Shown: positions 24,645 to 33,175 of the stretch, piece after piece | How positions within the stretch are numbered: the stretch's first letter is position 1 | Layout: every line of letters starts with the position of its first letter | DNA from: CAYLJO01 sp964383905 | Lineage (GTDB): Bacteria; Acidobacteriota; Blastocatellia; Pyrinomonadales; Pyrinomonadaceae | Direction of reading: 5' to 3' | NCBI GenBank assembly: GCA_964383905.1 | Contig: CAYLJO010000011.1 | Coordinates: forward strand, 1 to 51,395 | DNA length: 51,395 nt | Translations under genes and position numbers: made by a program | The notes under the pieces: model-generated | What the model was told of the DNA's origin: nothing | The model's input: only the letters and a program-made list of their open reading frames with translations | Databases searched by the model: none

Positions 24645-27600
24645 ATGAATATTCGACATCCTGTTTTCCATATCACTTTAGTTTTGCTGCTGCTCGTCCC
24701 CACGACCGTGGCGGCGGCCGACCCGCCGGTAAAAGATGGGCCGCGTGTGACGTGGGGGCGCGATCCGAAGCAGCCGGTTGACGAGGATTACACTAAGAAG
24801 ATTAAGGAATACACGACCAAGCCTTTCTTCAACTCCCCGCTGACGGATTACCTGCCCGCGTCGGCGACCGTGCCGACGCCCAAAGCCGTGCTCGGCGATA
24901 TCGCGGGGGCGCCGGGTAAACTGCCGTATGCGGCGGAGGTCTACCACTACATGCGGATGCTGGAGAAGGCGAGCCCGCGCGTGAAAGTATATTCGATCGG
25001 CACAACGGAAGAAGGGCGCGAGATGATCGCCGTCGCCGTCTCGTCGGAAGCCAACCTGGCCCAGCTTGATCAGAACCGTGCCCGGCTCGCTAAGCTCGCC
25101 GACCCGCGCACGATCAACATGGACGATACGGAAGCCGACAAGCTGGTCGCAGCTTCGGTACCCGTCTACTACATTACCGGCACGATTCACTCGCCCGAGA
25201 CCGGCGCGCCCACCGCGCTGATGGAACTCGCTTACCGGCTGGCGGTCGACGAGAGCCCGTACATCAAGGCGATCCGTGACGAGGTTGTCACGCTGATCAC
25301 GCCGGTCGTGGAAGTGGACGGGCGCGACCGCCAAGTCGACGTGTACAACTGGCACCTGGCCCACCCTAATGAGCAATACCCGCCGTTAATCTACTGGGGT
25401 CATTACGTCGCCCACGACAACAACCGCGACGCGATGTCCCTGACGCTCAAGCTGACGAGAAACGTACTCAACACGTACCTCAGTTGGAAGCCACAGGTGC
25501 TGCACGACCTGCATGAATCGGTGCCGTATCTTTACGACAACACCATCGGCGACGAGCCGTATAACGCTTGGCTCGACCCGATCCTCACCAATGAATGGCA
25601 GATTATCGGCTGGAACAACGTCGCGGAGATGACCAAGTTCGGCATGCCGGGGGTTTTCACCCACGGTAATTTTGACACCTGGTCGCCCGGATATTTAATG
25701 TTCATCGCCGCCTCACACAACAGCATCAGCCGCCTGTACGAGACGTTCGGCAACGGCGGCGCCGACACACAGGAGCGGACACTGTCTCCCGCAGAATTCT
25801 CGCGCACGTGGTATCGCCAGAACCCGCCCCTGCCGAAAGTTTTATGGTCACAGCGTGATAACAATAATTACGAGCAGACGGGACTGCTCGTCTCGCTCTC
25901 TTTCTTCGCCGACAACGCCAGGCAGTTTCTTCACAACTTCTACTTAAAGAGCAAGCGTTCCATCGAGAAACCAAGGAACGAAGGCCCGGCAGCTTACGTC
26001 TTCCCGGCGGACGACCCGCGCCCCGGCGGGCAGGCCGAGCTGCTGCGCCTGCTCCAGATGCAGGGCTGCGAGATCTCCCGCGCCACCGCGCCCTTCACGG
26101 TCACATTACCTTCAAAGAAAAGAAGAGAAAGGTCCGCGGGTTCACAGGGCACGGGCAAAAATCGCGATAAAAGCGGATCGGGTGCTGACGAACAAAAGGA
26201 AGAGGCGAAGACTCCTGAGGCCCGCCAGTTCCCCGCCGGAAGTTACATCGTGCGGATGGATCAGCCTTACAGCCGCATCGCAGACATGCTGCTTGATTAC
26301 CAGTACTGGAGCCCGAGCGACCCGCAGACGGCTTACGACGATACCGCCTGGACGTTCGGTGAGCTCGGCAACGTGCGCGTCGTCCGCGTCACCGACACGA
26401 AGGTGCTGGGTGCGCCGATGTCGAAGGTGTCGGGCAAGGTTAAAGCTCCCGGCGGGCTGACGGGCAGCGGCCAGTATTTTGTGATTAATCACAACGCCGA
26501 CAATTCTCTGATGGCGCTCCGCTACCGCCTGAAGGAGGCCTCTATCCAGGCCGCCGAAGAACCGTTTGAGGCCGGGGGCCGGAGGTTCAACCGGGGCTCG
26601 TTCATCATTAGCAATGTGGCGGCCCCCGAACTCGAACGCACGATCACCGAATTGGGGTTGCAGGCACGGGGCGTGCCTTCATCACCCGCGGTTAAGACTC
26701 ACCCGGTGAAGGCGGCGCGGATCGCGCTGATGCACACCTGGCTGAGCACACAGGACGAAGGCTGGTGGCGCATCGCGTTCGACCAGCTCGGCATCCCCTA
26801 CAGCTACATCAGCACGCAGGACGTGGCAAAGGATAATGACTTGAACGCGAAATACGATGTCATCCTCTTCGCCCCGGTCGGCCGCGGCGGCCCGCAGGCG
26901 ATCGTTTCAGGGATGCCGATGTACGGCAATCCACTGCCCTGGAAGACGACCGAGCTGACACCGAATCTTGGCAAGATCGCTTCGACGGGCGACATGCGGC
27001 CGGGGCTCGGGTGGTCAGGCCTAACAAACCTGCAGAACTTCGTGCGGCGAGGCGGCCTCCTCGTCAGCGTGATGGACACCGCCGATTTAGCGGTCACCTA
27101 TAACCTCGCCCCGGGGGTCTCGATTGTGCGCTCGCAGCGTGTGAAAGCTCCGGGCACGGTGCTGCGCTCAAGGCTGGTGGATGCGACCAGCCCGATCGCT
27201 TACGGTTATGGCGATACGCTTTCGGTCTTTTACTCTGAAGGCCCCATCTTCAATCTCAGCAACGTGGTGGGCGGGCGTGGCGGCAGACGGCGTACGTCCG
27301 AAGGTCAGGAAAGACCGACCGGGCGTGGCACGGTGGACGACCCTGATGTTCCGCAGGGCATACCGGTCGCCGAGGCCCCGGAAGAGCCCAGCGCCGAGGT
27401 TTGGGAGGCGATGCCTTTGACCGATGAGCAGAAGCGCAACAACCTTTTCGTCATCCCTCCGGCGGCCCGCCCCCGCGTCGTCTTTCGCTACAGCGATAAC
27501 AAAGACCTGTTGGTCTCGGGACTGCTTGATGGCGGTAATGATGTCGCGCAGCACGCCGCAGTGATTGACGTACCGCTGGATCAGGGACACGTGGTACTCT

Positions 27601-27704
27601 TTTCGAATAACCCCTTCTGGCGCGGTGAGACACAGGGGAGTTATTTCTTGGTGTTCAATGCCATTCTCAACTATGATAATTTGAATGCGGGGAGGAGATA
27701 CTAA
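24645..27704 (+). CDS. Secreted M14-family zinc carboxypeptidase, large form
   Basis: 1019 aa from the ATG at 24645, preceded by AAGGAG; the frame is open from 24555, but that start lacks these signals. A signal peptide (FHITLVLLLLVPTTVAAA) is followed by an M14 domain with zinc ligands His182 and Glu185 in GTIHSPETGAP and His290 in LHDLHESVPY, and Arg261 in HDNNRDAMS for substrate. A charged linker around residues 490-535 precedes a second region of about 450 aa with glutamine-amidotransferase-like features (IALMHTWLSTQDEGWWRIAF, YDVILFAPVGRGG). Such large M14 proteins are common in Acidobacteria and Bacteroidota and are thought to degrade peptides outside the cytoplasm. The exact specificity is unknown. 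Confidence 0.9.
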   Translation: MNIRHPVFHITLVLLLLVPTTVAAADPPVKDGPRVTWGRDPKQPVDEDYTKKIKEYTTKPFFNSPLTDYLPASATVPTPKAVLGDIAGAPGKLPYAAEVYHYMRMLEKASPRVKVYSIGTTEEGREMIAVAVSSEANLAQLDQNRARLAKLADPRTINMDDTEADKLVAASVPVYYITGTIHSPETGAPTALMELAYRLAVDESPYIKAIRDEVVTLITPVVEVDGRDRQVDVYNWHLAHPNEQYPPLIYWGHYVAHDNNRDAMSLTLKLTRNVLNTYLSWKPQVLHDLHESVPYLYDNTIGDEPYNAWLDPILTNEWQIIGWNNVAEMTKFGMPGVFTHGNFDTWSPGYLMFIAASHNSISRLYETFGNGGADTQERTLSPAEFSRTWYRQNPPLPKVLWSQRDNNNYEQTGLLVSLSFFADNARQFLHNFYLKSKRSIEKPRNEGPAAYVFPADDPRPGGQAELLRLLQMQGCEISRATAPFTVTLPSKKRRERSAGSQGTGKNRDKSGSGADEQKEEAKTPEARQFPAGSYIVRMDQPYSRIADMLLDYQYWSPSDPQTAYDDTAWTFGELGNVRVVRVTDTKVLGAPMSKVSGKVKAPGGLTGSGQYFVINHNADNSLMALRYRLKEASIQAAEEPFEAGGRRFNRGSFIISNVAAPELERTITELGLQARGVPSSPAVKTHPVKAARIALMHTWLSTQDEGWWRIAFDQLGIPYSYISTQDVAKDNDLNAKYDVILFAPVGRGGPQAIVSGMPMYGNPLPWKTTELTPNLGKIASTGDMRPGLGWSGLTNLQNFVRRGGLLVSVMDTADLAVTYNLAPGVSIVRSQRVKAPGTVLRSRLVDATSPIAYGYGDTLSVFYSEGPIFNLSNVVGGRGGRRRTSEGQERPTGRGTVDDPDVPQGIPVAEAPEEPSAEVWEAMPLTDEQKRNNLFVIPPAARPRVVFRYSDNKDLLVSGLLDGGNDVAQHAAVIDVPLDQGHVVLFSNNPFWRGETQGSYFLVFNAILNYDNLNAGRRY

Positions 27705-27753
27705 AGCGATAAAACTTGAGCCGCCGCAGGATCTGAAAGGAAAGAACAAGTAA

Positions 27754-27799
27754 AAACAGAAGCGCCCGGTATGATGGTCACCTCCGAGCGCTTCTGTTT
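27754..27799. terminator. Bidirectional intrinsic terminator
   Basis: The 12-bp arms AAACAGAAGCGC and GCGCTTCTGTTT pair perfectly around a 22-nt loop. On the plus strand the stem ends in TTT; on the minus strand it runs into TTTTT. It lies between the M14 stop (plus) and the DJ-1 fusion stop (minus). Confidence 0.7.
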
Positions 27800-27825
27800 G
27801 AGCTTAAGGATTGAGGCCGGCGTTT

Positions 27826-28932
27826 TCAGGCGCTCACGGCGGATCCGGTCGTCGGTTTCGCGGCCTTCGCTTTCTCGCCGCCGATACGCGCATGATAAAG
27901 ATCGGCGATCTGTTGCTCGTGCTTCGCGATGTCAACCTCTATCACTTCGAAAATGTCAACGGTCGCCGGGTCTGTCAATGTGTTGCGCAGGTTGTACGCG
28001 TCGACCACGCCTGTCTGAAGATCGCCGAGCGCGCGACGCAATAGCGAGATCTCATCGCTACTCTGCAACCAACTCTTCAGTGTCGCCCAGGCCCCACTGC
28101 CTGCGGCCTGAAAAGTCTCCTTCTCGCCCAGCGCGGCGAGGCGTGATTCAAGCATTCCGATGTGGCGCTCTTTGGTGCGGCGAATATCTTTGAAGGCGGC
28201 GCGCAGCTCCTCGTCAGATGTTTTCTCAGCGTAACGCTCGAAAGTCTCGAGGGCATAACGTTCGCCGCGAATCGCCATGTTGATTCCGTCCACAATCTCG
28301 CTTTTGCTTGAGCCTCCCCACCCTTCCGCGAGCTTCCACCATTCGGCGTCGCGGTCATTCTCATCGGGAAAACTCACGCCTTTAATACCCAGGTGGCTGA
28401 GGCCGAGACGACGTAGGATGGCCGTGGTAAAGATCGGCAGATCGCCCGGCTGGCGCGAGGTGATGAGATTGCCGTCGGCGACGAGCGGCTCGTCAACGAA
28501 GTTCGCCCCGGCGTTCTCCATGTCTTTGCGAATCGCACGAAAACCTGTCGCGCGCTTACCTTTGAGCAGGTCGCCCTCAATTAAAACCTGCGGCCCATGG
28601 CAGACGGCGGCGACGAGCTTGCCCTGCCCCACGGCGTCCTGCACAAAGCGCACGGTCTTCATGTTAGTGCGCATCGTGTCGGGAGCCATACCGCCGGGGA
28701 TGATGACGGCGTCGAAATCCTCGGCGCGGGCTTCAGTGGTCGTTCCGTCCGGCTCGACGGACACTTTGCCCTGCTTGCCCGTGTATTTTTCGTTCATCCG
28801 CGAGCCGAGCACGGTGACTTCGGCTTTGGCCTCCTGCAAAGCCGTGTAAGGGATTTGAAATTCCGAGTCCTCAAAATTCTTCTCGACGAGGATGGCGACT
28901 TTCTTGGCGTTTGATTCAACCTTAGCAGTCAT
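27826..28932 (-). CDS. DJ-1/PfpI-family protein fused to a ferritin-like domain
   Basis: 368 aa. Residues 1-190 form a PfpI/YhbO-type DJ-1 domain with the nucleophile elbow AAVCHGPQ (Cys111-His112), the VIIPGGMAPD loop and LITSRQPGDLP. Residues 210-350 are helical and ferritin-like or rubrerythrin-like (RGERYALETFERYAEK, RRTKERHIGMLESRL, DIAKHEQQIADLYH), with Glu/His spacing that could bind metal. PfpI-type proteins act in stress as proteases, deglycases or chaperone-like enzymes. The fusion suggests an oxidative or carbonyl stress role, which is inference. AAGGAGAG precedes the ATG at 28932. Confidence 0.88.
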   Translation of the reverse strand: MTAKVESNAKKVAILVEKNFEDSEFQIPYTALQEAKAEVTVLGSRMNEKYTGKQGKVSVEPDGTTTEARAEDFDAVIIPGGMAPDTMRTNMKTVRFVQDAVGQGKLVAAVCHGPQVLIEGDLLKGKRATGFRAIRKDMENAGANFVDEPLVADGNLITSRQPGDLPIFTTAILRRLGLSHLGIKGVSFPDENDRDAEWWKLAEGWGGSSKSEIVDGINMAIRGERYALETFERYAEKTSDEELRAAFKDIRRTKERHIGMLESRLAALGEKETFQAAGSGAWATLKSWLQSSDEISLLRRALGDLQTGVVDAYNLRNTLTDPATVDIFEVIEVDIAKHEQQIADLYHARIGGEKAKAAKPTTGSAVSA

Positions 28933-29015
28933 GTAAAGCTCTCCTTTTGTCTCTGTTATTCAAGGGAAGTTTGGCAAGTTGTGTGCCAGTGAAGGAGGGG
29001 AGTCAGGCAAATGAA

Positions 29016-29031
29016 ACCCGCCATGTGGCGG
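29016..29031 (-). terminator. Hairpin downstream of lexA
   Basis: CCCGCC and GGCGGG pair around a 4-nt loop 77 nt after the lexA stop. TTTCATTT follows on the minus strand. It is a plausible but short intrinsic terminator. Confidence 0.4.
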
Positions 29032-29107
29032 GCGGATCCGCGCAAAAGCGATACAGGAGGGCGCGCAAATCGTTCGCTTACGCTACTTTCCCGGGCCGCC
29101 ACGTAAA

Positions 29108-29731
29108 TCAGGCGGATGGGCGCAGGAGGCCGCGAAAGATTCCCTGAACCGCCACCTGTGAGGCGGGCAACCTGAAAGGGGCGAGTTGTGAGTTGGCCGG
29201 GCGTAATTCTACCTCCTGTCCGAGGCGGAAGAGGCGTTTAAGGGTCGCGCGGCTGCCGTCAATGAGCGCGACAACAATCTCGCCGTCGCGCGCTTCCGTG
29301 CGATTTTCGATAAGCGCAATATCGCCGTCACAAATGTGCTCATCAATCATCGAATCGCCCCTGACGCGAAGCGCATAGACACGCTCAGGGCGGACACGGC
29401 TGAGAAGGAATCGCGGGACGCTGATCAGCTCACTGTCTGTGACGGCGTCAATGGGCGCGCCGGCAGCGATGTGCCCGAACAGCGGCACTTCACAAAGGGC
29501 GTCGGGCGAGGCCTCTTCAACTTTAACGGCGAGGCCGAAAGCTCCGTCCTCATGGCGGCGCGAGAGCAGGCCGCGGCGCTCGAGCGCCGCGATATGTTTG
29601 GCAATCGTCGCTTTCGAGGAGACGCCGAAGTGACGTGCGATCTGCGCGTAAGAAGGCTCGTAGCCGTGACGCTCAATGAAGCGCGTGATATAGTCAAGAA
29701 TCTCTTTTTGGCGATGCGTACGAGGCTGCAT
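29108..29731 (-). CDS. lexA: LexA repressor/autopeptidase
   Basis: 207 aa from the ATG at 29731, preceded by GGAGAAG; the frame extends to 29791 without such a site. An N-terminal winged-helix domain (RQKEILDYITRFIERHGYEP, IARHFGVSSKATIAKHIAAL) is followed by an S24 peptidase domain. The cleavage bond Ala90-Gly91 lies in HIAAGAPID, the catalytic Ser127 in RVRGDSMID and Lys165 in RATLKRLF, so the SOS self-cleavage machinery is complete. It represses DNA-damage genes until RecA filaments trigger cleavage. No SOS operator of a known type is obvious in its own promoter. Confidence 0.95.
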   Translation of the reverse strand: MQPRTHRQKEILDYITRFIERHGYEPSYAQIARHFGVSSKATIAKHIAALERRGLLSRRHEDGAFGLAVKVEEASPDALCEVPLFGHIAAGAPIDAVTDSELISVPRFLLSRVRPERVYALRVRGDSMIDEHICDGDIALIENRTEARDGEIVVALIDGSRATLKRLFRLGQEVELRPANSQLAPFRLPASQVAVQGIFRGLLRPSA

Positions 29732-29810
29732 GAGACTTCTCCATTCTCCTTTAACGCGGGAGGAGGCATCAATCGGGTCCGAGATGACCACACGTCGGGG
29801 CGTGAAGCGG

Positions 29811-29840
29811 ATTCTAAAGGCGACCGGATAACAGCGTCAA
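29811..29840 (-). promoter_or_regulatory. lexA promoter
   Basis: TTGACG (29835-29840) and TAGAAT (29811-29816) on the minus strand are spaced 18 nt apart and lie about 80 nt upstream of the lexA start. Both boxes match consensus at five of six positions. Confidence 0.6.
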
Positions 29841-29890
29841 GCACTTTTCCCGCCCGCCTCACAAAAGCTAAAAAAAAATTAGGGAGATTT

Positions 29891-30616
29891 CTAGCGCGTC
29901 GAGTACCTTGCCAGCGTCTGTGGAAAGATCCGCACACCAGCAGGCATCTGATTCATCGTTATCTTCTGACTGCCCGTTAAGATGTCGCGCGCCTTCATCG
30001 CATAAACAGACTCATTATCATCATTGTCAGGGTTAATGACCACCCCTTTGAGCTCAAGGCCGGCGAACAGACCGCGGCTTCGCGAATAGGAGAGGATCTG
30101 CGCGTTTAATTTCGCATCGGTCGAAGCGCTCGCCGCGCGTCCGACCGGCCCGGCCGCCACGCTTCCTTCACCGCCGATTTCGAATTTATCCTGCAACAGA
30201 CTTCTGATGGCGTCGTCATTCATGAACAGGAGAACAAAATCGGTCGATGACGCACCGATCTGTAAACCGAAGCTGCCGCCGGCCAGGTTGAAGAAAGCCG
30301 GGGCGCTCCAGCCGCCAGGGACGCGACGGCTGATCACGCCGCGCCCGCCGCGCCCGCCGACGATAAAGCCCGCTTTAATCACGCTCGGAAAGACCGCGAT
30401 GGCTTCTGCTTTGTCGAGTAAGTTTTTGGGGATCGCTTTGTCCGGCACGGCCATGATCTGCTCGAAAACCCTTGCCGCCTTCGCCGATCGCTTCGCGGCC
30501 TCTCTCATCCTTTTTGTGCTTTTAGGCCGCGTCTGCGCCGGCACCGTCGCGGCTAAACTCAAGACCAGAGCTAAACCGATCACACACGCAAGGTGACGCC
30601 GAAATGTGAATCGCAT
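29891..30616 (-). CDS. Secreted SYLF-domain (Ysc84-like) lipid-binding protein, copy 1
   Basis: 241 aa from the ATG at 30616, which has AGGAG 7 nt before it. A signal peptide (ACVIGLALVLSLAATVPAQ) precedes a SYLF domain: PKNLLDKAEAIAVFPSVIKA, GGRGGRGVISRRV, GGSFGLQIGASSTDFVLLFM, and FEIGGEGSVAAGPVGRAASA, with a C-terminal SYSRSRGLFAGLELKGVVI. SYLF proteins bind phosphoinositides or other lipids; bacterial members are secreted and of unknown role. This is the last of three tandem paralogues. It resembles copy 3 more than copy 2. A run of nine T on the coding strand follows the stop. Confidence 0.9.
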   Translation of the reverse strand: MRFTFRRHLACVIGLALVLSLAATVPAQTRPKSTKRMREAAKRSAKAARVFEQIMAVPDKAIPKNLLDKAEAIAVFPSVIKAGFIVGGRGGRGVISRRVPGGWSAPAFFNLAGGSFGLQIGASSTDFVLLFMNDDAIRSLLQDKFEIGGEGSVAAGPVGRAASASTDAKLNAQILSYSRSRGLFAGLELKGVVINPDNDDNESVYAMKARDILTGSQKITMNQMPAGVRIFPQTLARYSTR

Positions 30617-30725
30617 CAGTCTTCTCCTCATCAATATTTCGCATGAGCAAGCTTGAAAGGCGCGCAGATGCTGGCTTGATACTTTCATCCGCGCGCCTTA
30701 TTAAGAAGTATAAACCAGTTGCCTG

Positions 30726-31466
30726 CTAGTACCGGCTCAGGGTTTCCGGGTAGATGCGCACCGGCTGCGGGATGCTCGTCACCCCCCCGTTCAGAACCTC
30801 CTTGGCTTTCATACCGTAGAAGGCTTGGTTCAGATCATTATCGGGAGTGATCGCGGTGCCTTTCAGGGCAGCGCCGATAAACGCCCCCTTGCTGCGTGAA
30901 TAGGTCAGGATTTCCGCCTTGAGCTGAGCATCGGTGGCAGCGCTCGCCTCACGCCCGACCGGCCCGGCCGCCACGCCCACCTCGCCGCCGAGTTCGAATT
31001 TATCACTCAGCAAACCGTTCAACCCATGCTCGTTCATAATCAACAGTACATAATCTGTCTTATTGGCGCCGATCTGCGCCCCGAAGCTGCCACCTCCCAG
31101 GTTGAAGAAAGCCGGGGCGCTCCAACCCGCGCCCGTCCGCCGGCTGATCACACCCTGCCCGCCGCGCCCGCCGATGATAAAAGCGGCTTTAACCACACCG
31201 GGGAAGACGGCGATGGCTTGTGCCTTATCAACCAAATCCTTCGGAATCGCCTTGTCCGGCGTGCCCATAATCTCGTTAAAGACCTTGGCCGCCTCTTCAG
31301 AATGGCGTCGGGCATCATTCGCCCTCTTGCCAGGATAAACGCTCCTCGCACTGGTGCTGGCATTTTTCTTACCTTTTTTCTGCGCAAATGCCGGCGCTGC
31401 CGTTAGACACAGTACCAGCATCAAGCTGAACGTGCACGCGGCACGCCGTTGAAACAGATAACTCAT
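30726..31466 (-). CDS. Secreted SYLF-domain (Ysc84-like) lipid-binding protein, copy 2
   Basis: 246 aa from the ATG at 31466, with AGGAGG 8 nt upstream. The signal peptide is TFSLMLVLCLTAAPAFAQ, followed by a basic KKGKKN stretch and the SYLF domain (PKDLVDKAQAIAVFPGVVKA, GGRGGQGVISRRT, GGSFGAQIGANKTDYVLLIM, FELGGEVGVAAGPVGREASA, SYSRSKGAFIGAALKGTAIT). It is the most divergent of the three: it has GANKTDYV where copies 1 and 3 share GASSTDFV. The middle position of a three-gene unit suggests co-expression; 109 nt separate it from copy 1. Confidence 0.9.
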   Translation of the reverse strand: MSYLFQRRAACTFSLMLVLCLTAAPAFAQKKGKKNASTSARSVYPGKRANDARRHSEEAAKVFNEIMGTPDKAIPKDLVDKAQAIAVFPGVVKAAFIIGGRGGQGVISRRTGAGWSAPAFFNLGGGSFGAQIGANKTDYVLLIMNEHGLNGLLSDKFELGGEVGVAAGPVGREASAATDAQLKAEILTYSRSKGAFIGAALKGTAITPDNDLNQAFYGMKAKEVLNGGVTSIPQPVRIYPETLSRY

Positions 31467-31537
31467 CTCTCTCCCCTCCTCATGAAGATTGGTTGTTGAA
31501 GTTTCCTTATGAACAAGTGCCAATAGCAATGATCTGA

Positions 31538-32260
31538 CTACCGGCGAACAGAATAACGGGCCAAGGTGCGCGGAAAGATACGCACACCCGAAGGCATCTG
31601 CTGGAGCGTCAGCTTTCGGCTGCCCGTTAAGATGTCGCGCGCTTTCATGCCGTAGACAGACTCATTATCATCATTATCAGGACTAATTACCACCCCTTTG
31701 AGCTCAAGGCCGGCGAATACCCCGCGGCTTCGCGAGTATGAAATAATTCCCGCCTTAAGCAGGGCATCGGTCGAAGCGCTCGCCGCGCGTCCGACCGGCC
31801 CGGCCGCCACGCTTCCTTCACCGCCGATCTCAAACTTATCTTTGAGTAACCCTTTCAGAGCATCCTCGTTCATAAATAGGAGAACAAAATCGGTCGATGA
31901 CGCGCCGATCTGTAAACCGAAGCTGCCCCCGGCCAGGTTGAAGAGAGCCGGCGCGCCCCAACCACCCCGGACGCGACGGCTGATCACGCCGCGACCGCCG
32001 CGGCCGCCGACGATAAAGCCCGCTTTAATCACCCCAGGGAACACCGCAACCGCATCCGCTTTGTCAAGCAAATCCTTCGGAATAGCCTTATCGGGTATGT
32101 TCATAATCTCGGTAAACGCTTTGGCTGCTTTCCGTGATTGCTTGGTGGCTTCCTGCAATTTCTGGGCGTTTTTCTTCTGCGCCGAGACGGTTGCGGGTAG
32201 GCCGAACACCAACACTAGACCGAGCGCGCACACTGCGTGCGACCGCAACGAACAACTCAT
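31538..32260 (-). CDS. Secreted SYLF-domain (Ysc84-like) lipid-binding protein, copy 3
   Basis: 240 aa from the ATG at 32260, with AGGAGG 6 nt before it. The signal peptide is VCALGLVLVFGLPATVSAQ, and the SYLF domain closely matches copy 1 (KAGFIVGGRGGRGVISRRV, LQIGASSTDFVLLFM, GGEGSVAAGPVGRAASASTD, VISPDNDDNESVYGMKARDI). It is the promoter-proximal gene of the triplet; 71 nt separate it from copy 2. The strong identity to copy 1 across both protein and DNA suggests duplication or gene conversion between the outer copies. Confidence 0.9.
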   Translation of the reverse strand: MSCSLRSHAVCALGLVLVFGLPATVSAQKKNAQKLQEATKQSRKAAKAFTEIMNIPDKAIPKDLLDKADAVAVFPGVIKAGFIVGGRGGRGVISRRVRGGWGAPALFNLAGGSFGLQIGASSTDFVLLFMNEDALKGLLKDKFEIGGEGSVAAGPVGRAASASTDALLKAGIISYSRSRGVFAGLELKGVVISPDNDDNESVYGMKARDILTGSRKLTLQQMPSGVRIFPRTLARYSVRR

Positions 32261-32773
32261 GAAACCCCTCCTGACCGGCAGCCACTCCAAAATTTGGAAG
32301 GATAAACTAAAGGGAGAGCACATGTTTACTTAAGCTTCAAATAGATGCAATGCTTGTACCGGAGTTTTATGCCAATCCAATGCGACGCCACGGACCGGTA
32401 AAATCAGGCGACCCGCACAAATCGGTGAGGCCGGCGAAAACCGAAACCGCGTCTTCAGGTAATGCAGCGTGCGCGTTTATCATACATCGGCCGCGTGAAT
32501 CATACCTCAATCTGGCCGGGATTGAGCCAAACAGGTTAAATCTCCGGCGCACCTTTGAATATCATGCCAAAAACAACCTATACTACCAATGCTCCTGTAA
32601 TCTTAAGCCTTCGTTGTCCGTCAACCGGGAGGCGCAACATAAAAAAATGCTTTTAATTTATAGACTTTAGCCGATTAGGCGCGGCGGGCCTGTATTATAT
32701 GTCCTGCTCTTTTAGTCTCGCATGATCTTCTCAGAAATAGGCTTCAACACGCGACAGAAAGGAACCAATAGAA
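32261..32773. other. Divergent intergenic region upstream of the SYLF triplet
   Basis: This 513-bp region holds the leader of the SYLF unit with a perfect inverted repeat TCCAAA-A-TTTGGA (32286-32298), and a TATTAT -10-like box (32693-32698) 75 nt before the plus-strand small secreted protein. A 106-codon plus-strand frame (32350-32670) has no ribosome site and no recognisable features, so I do not call it. Confidence 0.45.
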
Positions 32774-33157
32774 ATGAGATTATCCCCCTCAAGAACTACC
32801 CTCGTTCTGGCCACGCTCGCGCTGGCTATGGCTTCAATCGCCCTAGCGCAAACTCAGAAGGTTACGCTCAGAGGTTACCTGATCGACAAAATGTGCTCAA
32901 CCCGCGCGATGAAAAGTGAAAGTCCAACCGGTGCGGCTAAGAAGCACACCAAAGCGTGCGCATCGATGCCGAAATGTGCCGGGAGCGGATACGGCGTCGT
33001 CAGCGAGAATAAGTTCTATACGTTTGACGATAAAGGTAACGAGATGGCGAAAGAGCTGCTCAACAGCACAAAGAAGGATGATTCATTGAGCATTGAAGTC
33101 GTGGGCACTCTCGACGGTGACAAGATTACGGTCGAATCATTAAAAGAGGCCGAGTAG
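32774..33157 (+). CDS. Small secreted cysteine-containing protein, conserved type, function unknown
   Basis: 127 aa with a signal peptide (LVLATLALAMASIALAQ). The mature part opens KVTLRGYLIDKMCSTRAM and carries three Cys (41, 62, 68) in KHTKACASMPKCAGSGYGVV, then a small beta region (FYTFDDKGNEMAKELL, SIEVVGTLDGDKITVESL). The Cys/His-rich segment could bind a metal or heme, or form a disulfide; none of this is proven. AAAGGA lies upstream at about 9-10 nt. I recognise the pattern as a recurrent unnamed secreted family but cannot name it. Confidence 0.75.
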   Translation: MRLSPSRTTLVLATLALAMASIALAQTQKVTLRGYLIDKMCSTRAMKSESPTGAAKKHTKACASMPKCAGSGYGVVSENKFYTFDDKGNEMAKELLNSTKKDDSLSIEVVGTLDGDKITVESLKEAE

Positions 33158-33175
33158 CTAATACTCAGGACCTTT

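Noticed and set aside
32350..32670. A 106-codon plus-strand frame upstream of the small secreted protein
   Set aside because: No ribosome site, no motif and no protein-like pattern; it lies in the leader/promoter region of the SYLF unit.
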